From Asterochloris sp. CNOR1 (taxonomy: Eukaryota > Chlorophyta > Trebouxiophyceae > Trebouxiales > Trebouxiaceae), in contig OZ017761.1 in NCBI GenBank assembly GCA_963969365.1, positions 124,001 through 188,000 on the forward strand: DNA of 64,000 bases. Direction: 5' to 3'. The notes under the pieces are model-generated. The model saw only the letters and a program-made list of their open reading frames with translations, was not told the DNA's origin and did not search any database. Made by a program: the position numbers and the translations under genes. Positions 46,207 through 59,375 of this stretch are shown here, one piece after another. The stretch's first letter is position 1, and the number at the start of each line of letters is the position of its first letter.

Positions 46207-49200
46207 TTAATCTTCAAGGATGGGAGGGGGCTCATACCCCTGAAAAGCTGCATATGCTGTCTCTGCTCTAAAATCCTTCATCAGGGCCAGGAATGTCTTG
46301 CCTGCGTCAATGGGATGGCATCATGGTGGCTGGTCCCATCTTGGCAGAGAGCTTTCCGCCTTTGCATGCCCATGCAAGCAAAGCTCACCTAGATCAATTC
46401 TGAACTGAGCTAGAGGCTCCCTGCGCGCAAAGGCACCCAGCGCACAGGTGACCTGAATTCTTCGTGCATCCTGCAGCAGCATCATTGTGGCGGCTGAGCA
46501 CGACAGAAATGACATGGGAACATCGCAGAGCGTGCAGCCGTGTCACAGTGCCTGATGCAGAGGTGACGGAAGGCATGTTGTAGCAGCACCAGCAGCTCAG
46601 CAAGGGAGGTTGACAACTGAAGCACAGCAGCCAAGCTCATGGATGCTTTACAGTGTCTGCGGGCTGAACAAGCAACCAGGCCCACTGCACCACACCATAT
46701 GTGATGCATACCACGGCAGGCAGCTCTTGGGACTGAGGGTTGCAAGCGCTTGCAAGCAGCCCACAGGCTGAGTGATGCCCAGCAGAACACTGCCAACTGC
46801 ACTGCTGCACAGCGCTGCCACAGCCTGAAGACTGCTGCACAGCTCCACCGCAGGCACTTGGTGCCAGCTGCAATCTACCAAGGTCAGCAGAAACAGGTGG
46901 ACCATACTCAGGGCAGGAGCGTCGATGACTGGGCAAGTCAGCCCACCTGCAAAAACTCAATCCAAAGGTCGTCCATGACGACCAGCATGGTGTCCATCTC
47001 CAGCTCAGCTAGCTTCCTCTCCAAGAACTCAGGCCTGCATTCAGGGCAGGCTGCAGGGTTCCAAAGGTGGCAGGGGGTGACAGCAGTGTCTGCCCTGAGC
47101 ATTGAGCTCTATGGCCCACAGCAAAGCCCCATTGCTCAGCCGCCATGGCAGGCAAAATGCAAGGCACTGTCTGCCTTGAGCATTGAGCTCTGTGGCCCAC
47201 AGCAAAGCCCCGTTGCTCAGCTGCCATGGCAGGCAGAATGCAAGGCACTGTCTGCCCTGAGCAATGCTCTGTGGCCCACAGCAAAGCCCCATTGCTCAGC
47301 TGCCGTGGCAGGCAGAATGGATGCGGCCAGCATCACGCTGTGCCAGCTGGCACAGCCCAAGCAGGCAGGCAGGGCCCACTTACGTCACCGGATTTGCATG
47401 CTTGTCCACGTGGCGCGCAGCTGTGGCCCTGAACTCTGCTGCCAGGATGCCGCGGCGTGTCTCATACCGAGCTATGAGGAACTGGCCCAGCCAGTCCTGA
47501 AGGGTCCGCGCCTCCTCTGCGCAGGCGCCCTGCATGGGCGCCCGTGCTTTGTTGCGCTCCAGGGTCTCCCGCAGCGAAGCCATCTCCGCCTGCACATGGC
47601 AGGGTCAGCAGTCAGTCACGGAAAGGAGGCCAGCTGCAGTGTGGCCCCCTTCTGCTTCTGCATGCCTGCACTAGCCTACACCCAGGCAGCTTGTGCGGCA
47701 GGGGTCAGCTGCAGCGAAGCCGTCTCAGCTGCACGTGAAAGATGGGAGATCAAGGTCAGTGAGAGAGGGGCAATCTGCGTGTGAAAGATGGACGTTCTGG
47801 GTTGTGAGAGAGGGGCAGACAAGCTGCGATGCGCCCCCACATGCTGCTGCTGTGTGGCTGTGTCACACCGCGCACAGGTGGGCTGGACTGCAGAGCCCTC
47901 CTGCAGCAAGGCCAGCAAAACCTGAAGGCAACGTCAGCGAGTGACCTGAAAAGTCATCTGCATCAAAGCTGTTGCTGCCTCCACTGTGATATAGACAATG
48001 GTGAGATGCGTTCTGGCAGTCTTGCAAAGTTTGTGAATGCATTGAGGCATGGCACAGCAGCTGGCCTGCAATGTAGACATTCGCAAAGGTAGACATCCGC
48101 ATAGTGTAGACCATGCCTACAGAGGCAGAGCAAGTGCCCTTCAATCTGCAGGAGAGAGGCCACCCATGTGGTGCTCTACATGTGACTGCAGCATCGCCAC
48201 ATGTAGCCTGTACAGGCAGGCCAGGTGCCTCAGGGTGCCAAGAGCCCATGCAAGCTGCAGTGCACTCCAGGTACTGCTGCGCTGTGGGCACTGTAGCATG
48301 CACAGGCTGGCCAGTTGTGGTCATTTGGGGAGGGGCAGGCCCCTGCTGCAGCAGAACCCAGGCTCTGGTTTCATGCAGTCATCTCTGCCTGCACAGGTCC
48401 CCATTGATCTGCATTTCACCTTTGAGGCTTTCAACAGCAGCACGGCACAGGCCTGTGAGTCTGCAGGTTGAACAACTTGAGGTTGGCAAGACTTCTGGGC
48501 TGCCAGACCAGCCTCCTCTTTTGGCTCCATGACATGCAGCTCGCAGGATCCCAGCTCCGCCATTGGCAGTCTGCCACGTGGCACCATCAGCAGGGGCAGA
48601 GCAGGCATGTGGCATGTAGCTCTTCCCCGCCACCCCGACCAGGTCTCCGAGGTGCAGGCTGCTGTGCAATTATTTGCTCGTCAGGGGAGCTTCACGGTAG
48701 CACCTCTAATAAACCCAGTCCCAGCTCAACTTCAAAATGGCTACAGGCACATGAAGTACCGGCGCACAGCACCCACCTTGAACGCTGGTGTGGCCTCGTC
48801 GTCTGGCACTGACTGGAAGGGCTGGCCTTTGGCAGGCTGCTTCATGGGCACACACGGGGGCAGCTGGTCCAGACCAGCCCTTGCCTGCAGGCCCTCCTTG
48901 ACCTGCTGCAGCGTCTCAGGCCGCAGCTGCACCAGGGACACCTGAGTGTGGTGCAGGCCAAGCTCCAGGGTGCTCTTAAAAGCCTCTTTCCCCACTGTGG
49001 GCTTTGGCGCTTTCCCCTTGGCCTGGAGCAGCCGCAGCGCTTCCCTGGCAGCAGCCAGACCACCGGCCGCTGCAGGTTGCAGCGCACCGCCAGCGCCATT
49101 GCTGTCAGCGGCATTCCCCGCTGTAGCAGCCGGCACGAGCGCTTGGGGTCGGGAAGGACTGCTGCCGTCCACTGGCAAGGTGCCGTCCAGGTCAACCTTG

Positions 49201-52200
49201 GATCCCGTCTCAGCTGGTGGGACCTGGCTGGAGGAGTTCAGCGCAGCCTCGTTCAGCGCTGAGGGGCTGCCAGGTCCCTCAGCAGTGTGCATGCCAGCCT
49301 CGCCCACTTGGCTGCCAGTCTCCTCCAATCTGTGCCCGCCAGCCTCGCTTGACTCAGGGCTTCCGTCAGAACCCTCTGCCGGGTGCCCGCCAGCCTTGCC
49401 TGACGCTGGTCTGCTGCCAGGCCCCTGAGCTGTGCTGTCCAGGCTGGAGGGGCCAGCAGCAGGCAGCTGAAGGGCGCCATCTGCCTGAGCAGCACCTGCT
49501 GCTTCCCGAGCCGGACTGCTGCTGCTGGCTGCTGCATCTTCCCCAATAGGCAGCGCAGCCAGGTCAGCTGCTGACTGGTGGACTGCAGCAGCGGCTGCCA
49601 GCGGAGCAGAGCCAGTAGCATCAGCAGTTGCTGCTGAGCCGTTGGAAGCAGCATGCGCAGCGTGGCCGCTGGCCCCAGCAGAGTCTGCTGTGCTGTCTGG
49701 TGCCACAGAGCCATTGACGGCAGCTGCTTTGCCATCTGCCTCAGCCTGGGCCACAGCTGCCAGAGCGCCGTCACTGCACATGTCAGGAAAAACATCTCCA
49801 GCTGAGTGGCGCTCCTGAGCAGAGGGGATGAGCTGCTGTGCTGCCTGCTGAACTTTCTGATCAACCGCTTTGAAAGCAGATAGCATGGTGATGGCGGCAA
49901 GCTCGTGGCCACCCTCCGTGCCTGCTGCCACTGCCTGCGCTCCCCCGACAGCAGCGCTGATCAGCTGGGTCGTGCCTGCGCTGACAGCCTGACTGCTGCC
50001 CGCATGATTGCCTGCTGCGCTGCTACCATTGGCGACAGCTGGGCTGGCAGTGGGCGGTGGGCCCCCCAGATCGAAGGTGTAGGAGGGCACAAGCGCTGTA
50101 GATTCTCCTGAGGCTCCGTTTGCAGCAGCCCCATTGACAGACGCCACTGCCGAGGCATCGTCTGCTCTGGACCCGGCCTCCAGCGACCTTGAGACTGCTG
50201 TGGCCCCCTCGGCCTCTGTGCTGCGTCCAAAGTCCACAGGGAGTGTCTCAACCAGCATTGTCCTCTCTTCCTCCTTCTTCAGGGGGGGAAGCTTCAGCAG
50301 CTGGCTGCAGCAAGCAAAGACACAGTCAGAATGCGTGCATGCAGAACCTGGCTTGTTCGCCTAGCTGGCAGCATATTGCAGCAGTACTGTCACATTCAGC
50401 AGGTGCATGCAGGGGTGGATGCCCTCCGTAATCATTACTTATCAGGAGCAAGCAAGGTGGCCGTATAGGCAAAGCGCCCTTTGAAAGCCACAACACTGCA
50501 AGGTGTCTCAAGCAAGTGGCATTTGCCCTCAGAAGAACTCACTTGATGCTGTACAGCAGGCCTTCCCAATTCCAGCTGGCGATAGGCTGCCTGGGATCAA
50601 CGTATTGCTGTACAATCTCATCAGCTCGTTCCTGCACAGGCAGAACCCACTCCAGAAGGGATTTAACCATTCAACAGGGCCTCCATAGGCATGGGAGCCA
50701 GCCGTCATGCCGTTCGACCTCCTCTAAGAGTCTCTCAGACACAGCCAATCAGCCACACTATCAAGCAGCCAACTGACCTGTAGCAGCTCACGCAGAATGA
50801 GCAGCTTGCGCTCGGGCGAGCCCAGCAAGATAAGCCTGCGTAGATTGTAGAAATGGCGCCTGTAGACCTGCAGGATTTCATCGTGTTCCCTCAATAATTC
50901 CCTGCACACAGATTCATGAGGGGAGTGGGTCAAAGCGAGGGCTGTCAGGAAGCATGTATGCCTCAGATCTGTCCATCAATAATGAAACCCTGTTGATGCC
51001 CACCCTGACAAAAGCTGCCCTGCTGAAGGCAGGCATAGATCAAGCCAGATCAACACATGCAAGCACAAGCCAACAAGGGGCCCGGCAGTCAGCAGAAAGT
51101 CATCAACATGGTTGAGTGTCACCTGTGACTCCGTTGGACGCCCTCCAATTGTGCTGCCACTTTGTCAAGAACGCTGAAGGCAACTGCTTCTGAGCCCGCA
51201 GCAACTGCAACAAGCAAAAAATGACTGAATCCAGCACACCAGGTGATAGTTATATATCATGCCCTCTTGCCATCTTGTCATGTGTTCCAACCAACTTAGT
51301 CCGTGTGCAGCTCACCAGATATTGCTGTTTGCATAAGTCTGCAGTCCTTACATGCCAATGCAGGCACCAGCAAATGGATGCAGGGGATGCACGCTGCCAA
51401 AGGTCACCTGTTTTGTTGAACAACATCTGGTATGCCAGCGGGGACGCTAAGATATCTTTGGCCTGCTCAAGGTTGCAGAAGGTGACAGTCTGGCCCGGGT
51501 CCCCTTGACGGCCTGCCCTCCCACTGAGCTGCAACCTGCCTCGTTGTGTGGGCTGCATCCCTGTGCAGATCACCAAAAGTCCTCCAGCCCCGCGAACCTA
51601 CAATTCGATGACAAGTGAAGGGCAGCTGCACAAAGGGTACCTCGCAACTTGCCATGCACGTCCTGTCGTGCATGGCACAGGGGTGGCATGGCATCAGCCT
51701 GTTCCTCTGAGCGCATTGCCGCCCACCACAAGGAAGTCAAAGCTGAAGTCAACCAAGGTCAAGAGCAAGGTACATGATGCATTGGGCAGTGGTCACACCT
51801 CCTCAGCCAGTCTAGCGCACTTCTCATCCAGCCACAGCCACAGACCCAGTCCTGCCCTCAGGAGCTCTCTGTTTATGCCTCCCCCATACTTGAAGTTGGC
51901 AAGATCGTTTGTGGTGTAGGCAACCGTCTGCACATCTCCTATGTTTTCTGTGAACTGCTGCTGCACATACTCCAGCATTGCCTGCAGGCTTGGGCGCGGC
52001 TGCCCACTCCCAGCAGCACCACTGCAAGGCAGAGCAATTGGGATAATTAGCAGGATGCACCTCTGGCGACACCCTGCGCTCGCTCCCTCAGGACGCAGAT
52101 GGCTGGAAAATCCAATCTGGGAAGCACAGTCTAGAAGCACAGTACCACTGCTGGGGCATGTCAACTTGTATTTACTTAGCTCCTGCTTCAACGCACCACA

Positions 52201-55200
52201 TGCGGCCCAGGTACTCTGCCCTCAGGCGCTCCACCTTCTCCACATGTGAGGCAATGAAGCGCTCTTGCTCTGCGAAGGTCCGAGTTTTCTGTTTTGCCAG
52301 GCCTGCATCGCGGGCATCGGCAGCCGGTGCCTTCTGGTCTGCAGCCCACCGGAACTCTCTCTCAAGGCGCCTCAGTGAGTACCACAACAGTGATGGTAGC
52401 TCCCTGCGGCGCACGGAGCTCTTGACGTAGTCCCACCTGCAGAAGGAATCTCATCAAGCTGGGCCATGAAGGGCAAGACGCATTGCAGCAGTGAGACTCT
52501 GCTGAGAGTGAACTGTTTGTTGTTGATGAGCCTGACTAGGTGTTGCACTGTGCCCACATGCACATATTTGGCAGCTGACAATCAGGCCACAAGCCGCCTC
52601 TTACTTGGACAAGCCCGCCAAAACGACCTTGCTCTCCAAAAAGGTTTTGCCAAATGTGGGCATCCACTCCAACTCAGGGATGCCAGTGTCGTTCAACTCG
52701 CCTTCATGCTCTCTTAAAGCGCCATCTGCAATGATATCCTGGGCCTTACTGTCAGTACAAAACAGACTGCAGACTGAGGTGCTGTCTTCTGTGGATTGGT
52801 TAGCATCCCCGGAGGAGCATGCTGAATGCTATGATGCGCATGCATGCTGCAAGCCGACTGAATTGCTTGCAGCGGTGCAGCTTGCCCAAGGTCAAATCGT
52901 ACCTTCAAGATGCCAATGGGCCCACAACTTCATAAGAAGCGCATGTGTGAGGCCCTTTGGGTTGCCTCCCAACAGGATGTCTGTTCCCCGCCCAGCCATG
53001 TTGGTGGCAATGGTCACTCTTCCAGGCATGCCAGCCTTGGCTATGAGCTGCGCCTCACGGCGCACATTCTCAGGTTTTGCATTCAGCACAGCTAACTCGA
53101 TTTTGTGCCTGCAAATTATACTGTTAGTCAGCCTTTGTAGTGAAGTAGTACCCGACAATTGCAAGTGACTGCATTGTCCTTACCTGGATATGAATCCACT
53201 TCCATGCACAATCATATTGCCCAGGACGCTCCACAGTGCCCTGTAAAATTTCTCAGAATCCTCAAGCGAGACAGTGCCAATCAAGACTGGTTGGGGGACC
53301 TCCTGATCAACAGCTTTTACCACCTGCAAGACAGAGGCACGCATTGAGGCAGTTCAAATGGGGACATCCAGGCAACCTGCGCGGCCAACATGGCTTGAGG
53401 TCATTGCTTGTGCCAGCAGCGGCAAGACACAAGAAAGTATGGGCTCCATACATACATTCAGGCGAGATGTGAATAAGTACCTGCTCGCAGACTTGCTCAA
53501 GCTCCATTGCCTGATTTGGAAAGAGGTAGGGTCCACTGTCTATGCGACGAGAAGGTCTGTGAGGTGGCACCTGCAGCTCCAGATGTCAGGTTGGCTTGAG
53601 GAGGCTCTGCATGATGCATCGCACAAAGTCTGCAGGTCAAGAGATGCACACCTCCACCACGTCCAAGCCATACACCGATAGCAGCTCGCTCTGTTCTGTG
53701 ACAGCAGTACCCTGCAATGTCATAGCTGACATATCAGATCTTGAGCAGACTGATGCTATGACGGTCTGCGCATAGGACTAGGAAAAGAATGTCCTTGGAG
53801 GTGCCACAGCAAACTGCAGGCAATCACAGAGGCATGCAGCGGTAAGGCAAATGCTGAAGCACCTCACCGTCATGCCTGCAATTTTTTGGTAGAAATTGAA
53901 GAAGCACTGGTAGGTCAGACTGGCTGAAGGAGGAGAACTGGGCTGTATCTTCACGCCATGCTTTGCCTCCAGCAGCTGCAACCAGACTAGACCATAAGCC
54001 AATTGAACAGCAACCAGAGCAACTGGAGCAATGCAAGGCACACTTGCACTGTCGTCAAGGGGCAGCTACCCACCACAACTCTAGCAGTAGGTTGTATGCG
54101 CAACACAATGTTGAAGCTGCACGCTAAAGGCCACTATGCACCAGCTGCAGCAGCGACCACAAGACCCCAAGGCTGTAGCTGTTTGCACCAGTGCTGAAGT
54201 GAGCACGCCAACATGCACAACCATCTGCAGCAGGCCAGTGGCCCACCTGGTGCAGTGTGTGCTCCAGGCGCATGCCTTCCATCAGACGCCCTGTCTTGGT
54301 GTTCAACAGCATGACTTGACCATCCAGCACCACGTAGTCAACATCCTCCAGATAGCAGTGCTGCGCCTTGAGGGCTGAGATGAGGATGCCACCCAGGTTG
54401 GTGGCATGCCATGTGGTTGGCTGGCCCCCAGCATCATCTACGGCCTATGCAACAAGACAGGAATTCAGAACTGGGCTGGGACAAGCACTGGCTGCAAAAG
54501 TCATGCTTTAGAAAAGGTGCTTGCCAGCGGAGGTGCAGCCAGTGATATTTACCTGTTTCCTAGGATGATTGGTGCAGTCAGTGCGTGGACTCACTTCGGC
54601 CAGACCCTCTGCTGTTGCTTTGGCCGGGTGGCCACTTGATTGCAAGTTGCGGAAGTCAACTCCTGCTGGGAGACCCCACAGCCCCTCTTGACCCTCGAGC
54701 AACCCCTCCTTGCCTGCATGAAGGGTGTTATTGAACAAAGGCAGGCTGCAGAAAGTCTGCTTGACTGGCTTTGCAGTGCAACTGGCTATGCACATTGTCA
54801 ACACAGTCTGAAGGTGTCAGTATGTCATGGCACACTTGATCAATGTAGACAGACATGAGGTGACTGGAAACCGCTGGGACACAGCAGGTAGCACACCAGA
54901 CCAAACAGGTGTGCCTGTGTAGTGAACATGCGGACTTGAGTCAAAGTGTTCCCACACGCGTTGTGCTCCCTTACAGCTAGTAGGGGTACAGACCATGCAA
55001 AGTTGGCCAGCAGGTGGTGTCCTGCCAGCACAAACTGATTGGTGCAGGGTCAAGCAAGCCTGTCACACAGCCAGACTCACGCAGCAGTTCTTCAGCCTTT
55101 TTGGTGCCATCTGGAGTAATGGAGATGTCCTTGAGTTGCTTGCTCAAGATGACAAAGTCTCCACTGGCCTTGAAACCTCTGCCACTTGCATCAGCAGTTC

Positions 55201-58200
55201 TTTCCCCCAGGTCAAGCTGCTTAGCCACCTGCAAACAGACAGGAGGTCTCCAGTACTATGCCTGTGTGGCCCTTGAGGTCAGGAGCACCCGATGAGGCGC
55301 CAAGCCAGCTCAAGTGAACAAGATGCAGTTTCCAGCACACACATAGAACATTTTGCTCACCTTAAAGATCTTCTTCAGCATCGATGTGGGTGTTGGTGAT
55401 TGGCCACTGCTAATGACCATAGGAGTGCTGCTGTTGTCTATGAGGAGCTCGTCCACCTCATCTGCAATGACATAGTTGAGGCGGGCATTTCCTTCAGCGT
55501 CCACCATCATCTGCAGGCAGACAAGCTTCTGTAGCCCCATGCCAATCTTGGACAGCTGTACAGGAGGCACAGGAGCCAGTCTAGCACCACTCGGCGTTGA
55601 CACTATGCCTGATGTGTGCATAGATAGCCAGGGGTTGCTCCAGCAGAGAACACTTGATGTCTGGGTGGCAGTGCGGCGTGCCACAGCAGCAGGGAGCATC
55701 AGGCCACTCTGCAGCCATGCCAGCCCAGCTCTTGCAAAAACGCTCACCAGCTGGTCAGGCGCCGTGGCGATGTTGTCGCGGATGTAGGCAAAGCACAGTG
55801 TGGAGGCTGTGGCATAGGTGATGTCTGACTGGAACAGGCCACCACTGCTGGTCAAGTCCTGGTTCTCTCTGTCGCGCACAAAGGCGACTGATAACCCCAG
55901 CGCCTTGAAGATCTTGCCCACCCTGCAAGCACACAAGAAGCAGCTGTGGAAGCAGACAGCATAACTCTCAAGTGCCTGGCAACTCTTACTCACCTTGGAG
56001 CCATGCGCAAAGAGCGTCAGCAAATGTAACAAGGCAACAAGCATAGCGAAAGGTTTTCCAGTCAAAGAGCCTTCTATGGTAGCAGGCAGCAGCCACACTG
56101 AATGCCTGGCAATCGCAACAATGAGCCGGGAAGTCTCTGGGTCAATCAATGTTGAGGACAGCACTGGTGATCTCCATGCAGGCAGGTGGCTGTATTTTGC
56201 TTGCTGCAGACTGAGTCCCCTGGCACTAGACCAGATGCCATGAACACCGCGTCAGCGGTTCACAGGACAGCGCACCACTCAGAGTCACGCTGCGCCAGGT
56301 AGTCATTCACAGTTACGATATGGACGCCGTCCCCAGTCAGCGCGTTCAGGTAGGCTGGCAGGGTTGCAACCAGGGTCTTGCCCTCCCCAGTCCGCATTTC
56401 AGCCACGTTCCCCTCGTGCAGCACCATTCCGCCGATCTGCAGCCAATCAGGTGCTGGCTCAGACAAGAATGCTCAGAGCAGATAGTGCTTGCCCTTGAGT
56501 GACACAGGCTACAGGCATAACATGTAGTGGTGTCAGACAGAGTAAGTGCGTGAAGAGCAGCTCGCCAGCGTTGCGAAGCAAGAAACAGTGCAGCTACCGC
56601 CCCTGATGCTGCAGAGCTGCAGAATGCTGTTGCCAACGAATTGCGTGCCATGCACGCGCCCCTGCAAAGCAGCCTGCTTTGTCTTAGGGGCTGCATCCGA
56701 CAAGATCAGCACAGGCTGTTGCCCAGCTCTCTTCCCTGCCTACACGCGCACAGCGTCAGTTGTCGCCTTGCTCGTCCTCTTTTCAGGCATACCAGATCAC
56801 AGCTTAGCTCAGCTGCTTGCATGTGAAGAAACCAACCAATGGCAGGTGCTGATGCTGCAGCAATGCAGATCTTGCCGCAGAAATGCAGAACACTGTCATG
56901 CCTGTCTTGCCCAGCTGCACTGCACAGTAACGCAGGCTGGTCAGCACATGGCCTCACAGCCTTCCCAGGGAAATGAAGCCTGAGCACATGCGCACTGCGC
57001 TGGACTGCAGAAGGTCCACATTCTAACCTCTAGGAGGCGTTCCTGTGAAGGCCAGCAAACCCCCCCACAGATGCGTCTCACCAGCTGGACATCAGGTTGC
57101 CTTGTGGCAACAGCTGAGATGTTCAGCAAAACAACACAGGCGATAGACCACACATCAGTCAGAAGTACCTTGAACTGCTGCAGACCCTTCACAAATAGAG
57201 ATTCTCCAATCAGGATGCCATAGTATCGCAGGCGCAGCATGCTCCTTAGGCATGACGGCGGATGCCTCTAGCAACAGGCTGCTAAAACCCTTTGCAGCCC
57301 TCCCGGCTGTGCCTAAATGTCTGCACTCTGTAGTGCTGCAGGGTGAGCGGCCTTTGGGCCACAGAAACTCCCAAGCTGGCCTCCCCAATTGGACCTCATG
57401 GTGCCTCAGGCGCAGCATGCAGTTAGGGACATTGCGCACGACTGCACAGCGAAGCGCTTGAGGCCAATCAGGGCCTTTTTGGAATGCTGGACGATCTCCA
57501 GGTGGGGGTCTCACCATCTGGACATCATAGTGCCGCAACCGCAGCACCCGGCTCGAGACCTCTCGCACGACGGCAAAGGCCTCAGGCAGCAGGTCGTCCA
57601 GCGTGGCCCCCCTGCTCAGGCGCCCCCTGAACTCAGTAGTCTTGGCCTTCAGGGCCTCCAGGGTCAAGTCCTGCATGGCTGGCTCCAGAGCGTTGATCTG
57701 CCCCACCCAGGGCATGTACCTGCAGTGAACGTGGGGGTAGAGAGGAGGTCAAGACAGGTGCCAACAGGAGAGGCAAGGAGTAAGGGAATTCTCGTCTTGC
57801 CAAGGGGGGACGCTACCCCAGCCCCAGCCAGGTGCCTGCAGAAGACACTGGCCAGTCCCCTGCAGGCCCCTCATCTTCTAGCCAGTGCTACTGCCTCATT
57901 CTAGCATGGCAGGCATGAGTACAGGCAGGTGTGCCAGCACTGAATGCTTGCAGAAGCAGTGCAGTGCAGTGTGGTGTGGTGCCCGGGGCCGCTTTGCAAA
58001 CCTCTTCAGCAGGTCACGCTGCTTCTGTGTCCAGTGTTGCGGCATCTCGCTGGTGAATGTCTGTGTATGCTCCTGCTTCCCTGAGGTGTACCGCACAGCT
58101 GTGGCACTGCCACACGAGACCTGCAGCAGCTGGAATAACAGTGAGCATGGTGAGACGCAGGGAGGCACTGCTGCATTCAGGGACGCAGAGGTTTTTCACC

Positions 58201-58334
58201 TGCCGGCTGACACTTCTGGAGTGCCTGTGCCGTGCGCTGCATCTTGAAGTCTGGCAGGTGCCAGGGAGTCTGCGCTGGCGCAGCCTGATGGGGAGACTGT
58301 AGCATGGTTGCAGCCGCTGGCCAAGCAGCTGCAT
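46207..58334 (-). CDS. SECA2: SecA preprotein translocase ATPase, SECA2-type, with a long Ala/Ser insert, 1700 aa, 26 exons
   Basis: An ATPase motor that drives proteins through a Sec translocon, here probably in the chloroplast: the first exon (58200-58334) is basic and Ser/Arg-rich like a transit peptide. All 26 exons from 58334 to 46207 join in phase to 1700 codons plus stop. Landmarks: [40 protein letters not shown] (Walker A), [45 protein letters not shown] (Walker B/DEVD), [96 protein letters not shown]. The GRAG motif is preceded by PTQRGR in place of the usual ESRRID, and the region before FQSDITY differs from plastid SECA1, so I favour SECA2. Exon 48777-50304 (509 codons) carries the insert. 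Confidence 0.93.
47080..47335. repeat. 81-bp tandem repeat, three copies, in a SecA intron
   Basis: Three copies of an 81-bp unit starting at tgtctgccctgagcattgag and containing tggcccacagcaaagcccc and tgccatggcaggcagaatgc. The third copy lacks about 6 bp. Copies are about 95 percent alike. The array lies in the 349-bp intron between exons 47384-47589 and 46947-47034 and is unrelated to either exon. Confidence 0.95.
48777..50304 (-). other. 509-codon exon of SecA carrying an approximately 440-residue Ala/Ser/Gly-rich insert
   Basis: The exon begins with SecA-like [20 protein letters not shown] following the wing-domain exon ([18 protein letters not shown]) and ends with helical [20 protein letters not shown]. 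Between them runs low-complexity sequence with many Ala, Ser, Gly and Asp and no predicted fold. Phases on both sides match, so it is translated as part of SecA unless spliced out by a cryptic intron. All other SecA exons are 60-261 bp. Confidence 0.85.
57080..57514 (-). repeat. Three boundary echoes of SecA exon 3 donor
   Basis: The functional donor is at 57514/57515 (tctcac|catctggacatcatag). Degenerate copies of the exon end, which codes [10 protein letters not shown], have boundaries near 57386, 57205 and 57081. The copies still read [12 protein letters not shown] and [12 protein letters not shown]-like in the same direction. Steps are 128, 181 and 124 bp, longer than in other genes. Confidence 0.8.
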
Positions 58335-59375
58335 GCACGCTGTTGGTGTCTTCAATGCGTTAGAAGGTGCCAGCGAGCCTGCTAGTTGGTGGATCTGTCG
58401 GTTGCTGTCTGTTTGCTGCCGACTACTGACTGCAAATTGGCGCTGCAAATTGCTAGTAGCCTATCTGTTTACGTTGCCTTTGCCTTCTTGGCTACATCTG
58501 CTCGACCCCCTGAATGCGAGGCCGCCTCAGGGTAAGCTAGGCCAGACTTGGAGTTGGCAACGTGGTGCTGGCATGATAGGTATCCCGCCAAAGGTGAACT
58601 GCCGTGTAAAACTGCATGCTGACCGCTCTGATGTCTGAGCTGGACTTTCCAGGAAGGGGAAGTTGCAGGCGCTGGTTGTTGCCTGGCATGCCAATGGCCA
58701 CAGGTGGTTCTCATCCCTGTTGCATCACCTCAAACATGTTCAGCTGCAACAGCAGAGGGTCACCTGGCATGGTTGGAGTAGGCTCACCAGCATTGGTGTC
58801 GATTGCACTGGAGCACCTTGCACAACACAGCATTGCTCCAACACATGCACATTGTATGCTGGCCTAGGCAACGGTGGGGCCCTTCTGCTGCTCACATCCT
58901 CTGTGACAGCTTCGCAGATGCTTGTGTTTCTGCTACATCCCCAATCACCGCTGGGCGAACCAGCACCAAGCCAGAGCACCGGAGGCCATGCTTGACTTAA
59001 CCATGCCTTATGCTGCAAGGCCTTGTGCCTGAGAGGATCATCCACCGGACATCGGATGACAGCCGTCTCATTGCATCACTTCTCGGTTATGATCTGAACA
59101 CTTTGCTTAAATTGTTCTGCCACTGCTTCTGACGGCAAGGCACTGATGCAATGAGCCCTAAAACCCTTTGCAAAGTCTGGCTGCTGTGCAATTCACATTG
59201 CACTCTTTCAATCTTTGGAGATTGTATGTGCATGTGAAGCAGCAAGGGTCCAGTGGTCAGTATCATGAGCTGACGATCAATGCCCCTCAGGCTGATGTCG
59301 AGAGGGGTGCTGAATGCTGCAATATACAAAGCAGGGCTCACACTGAAGCGTACATTGTGAATTTACACTTGACGC
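58335..59375. other. Intergenic: SecA upstream region and POP1 3' region
   Basis: 1041 bp between the SecA ATG (58334, minus) and the POP1 stop (59376, minus). It should hold the SecA promoter and 5' UTR. I see no exon with homology, no tRNA and no repeat array. Confidence 0.5.

Noticed and set aside
46750-47784. 344-codon plus-strand open frame
   Set aside because: It spans SecA exons on the other strand and the 81-bp repeat array; its repeated peptide is explained by the array.
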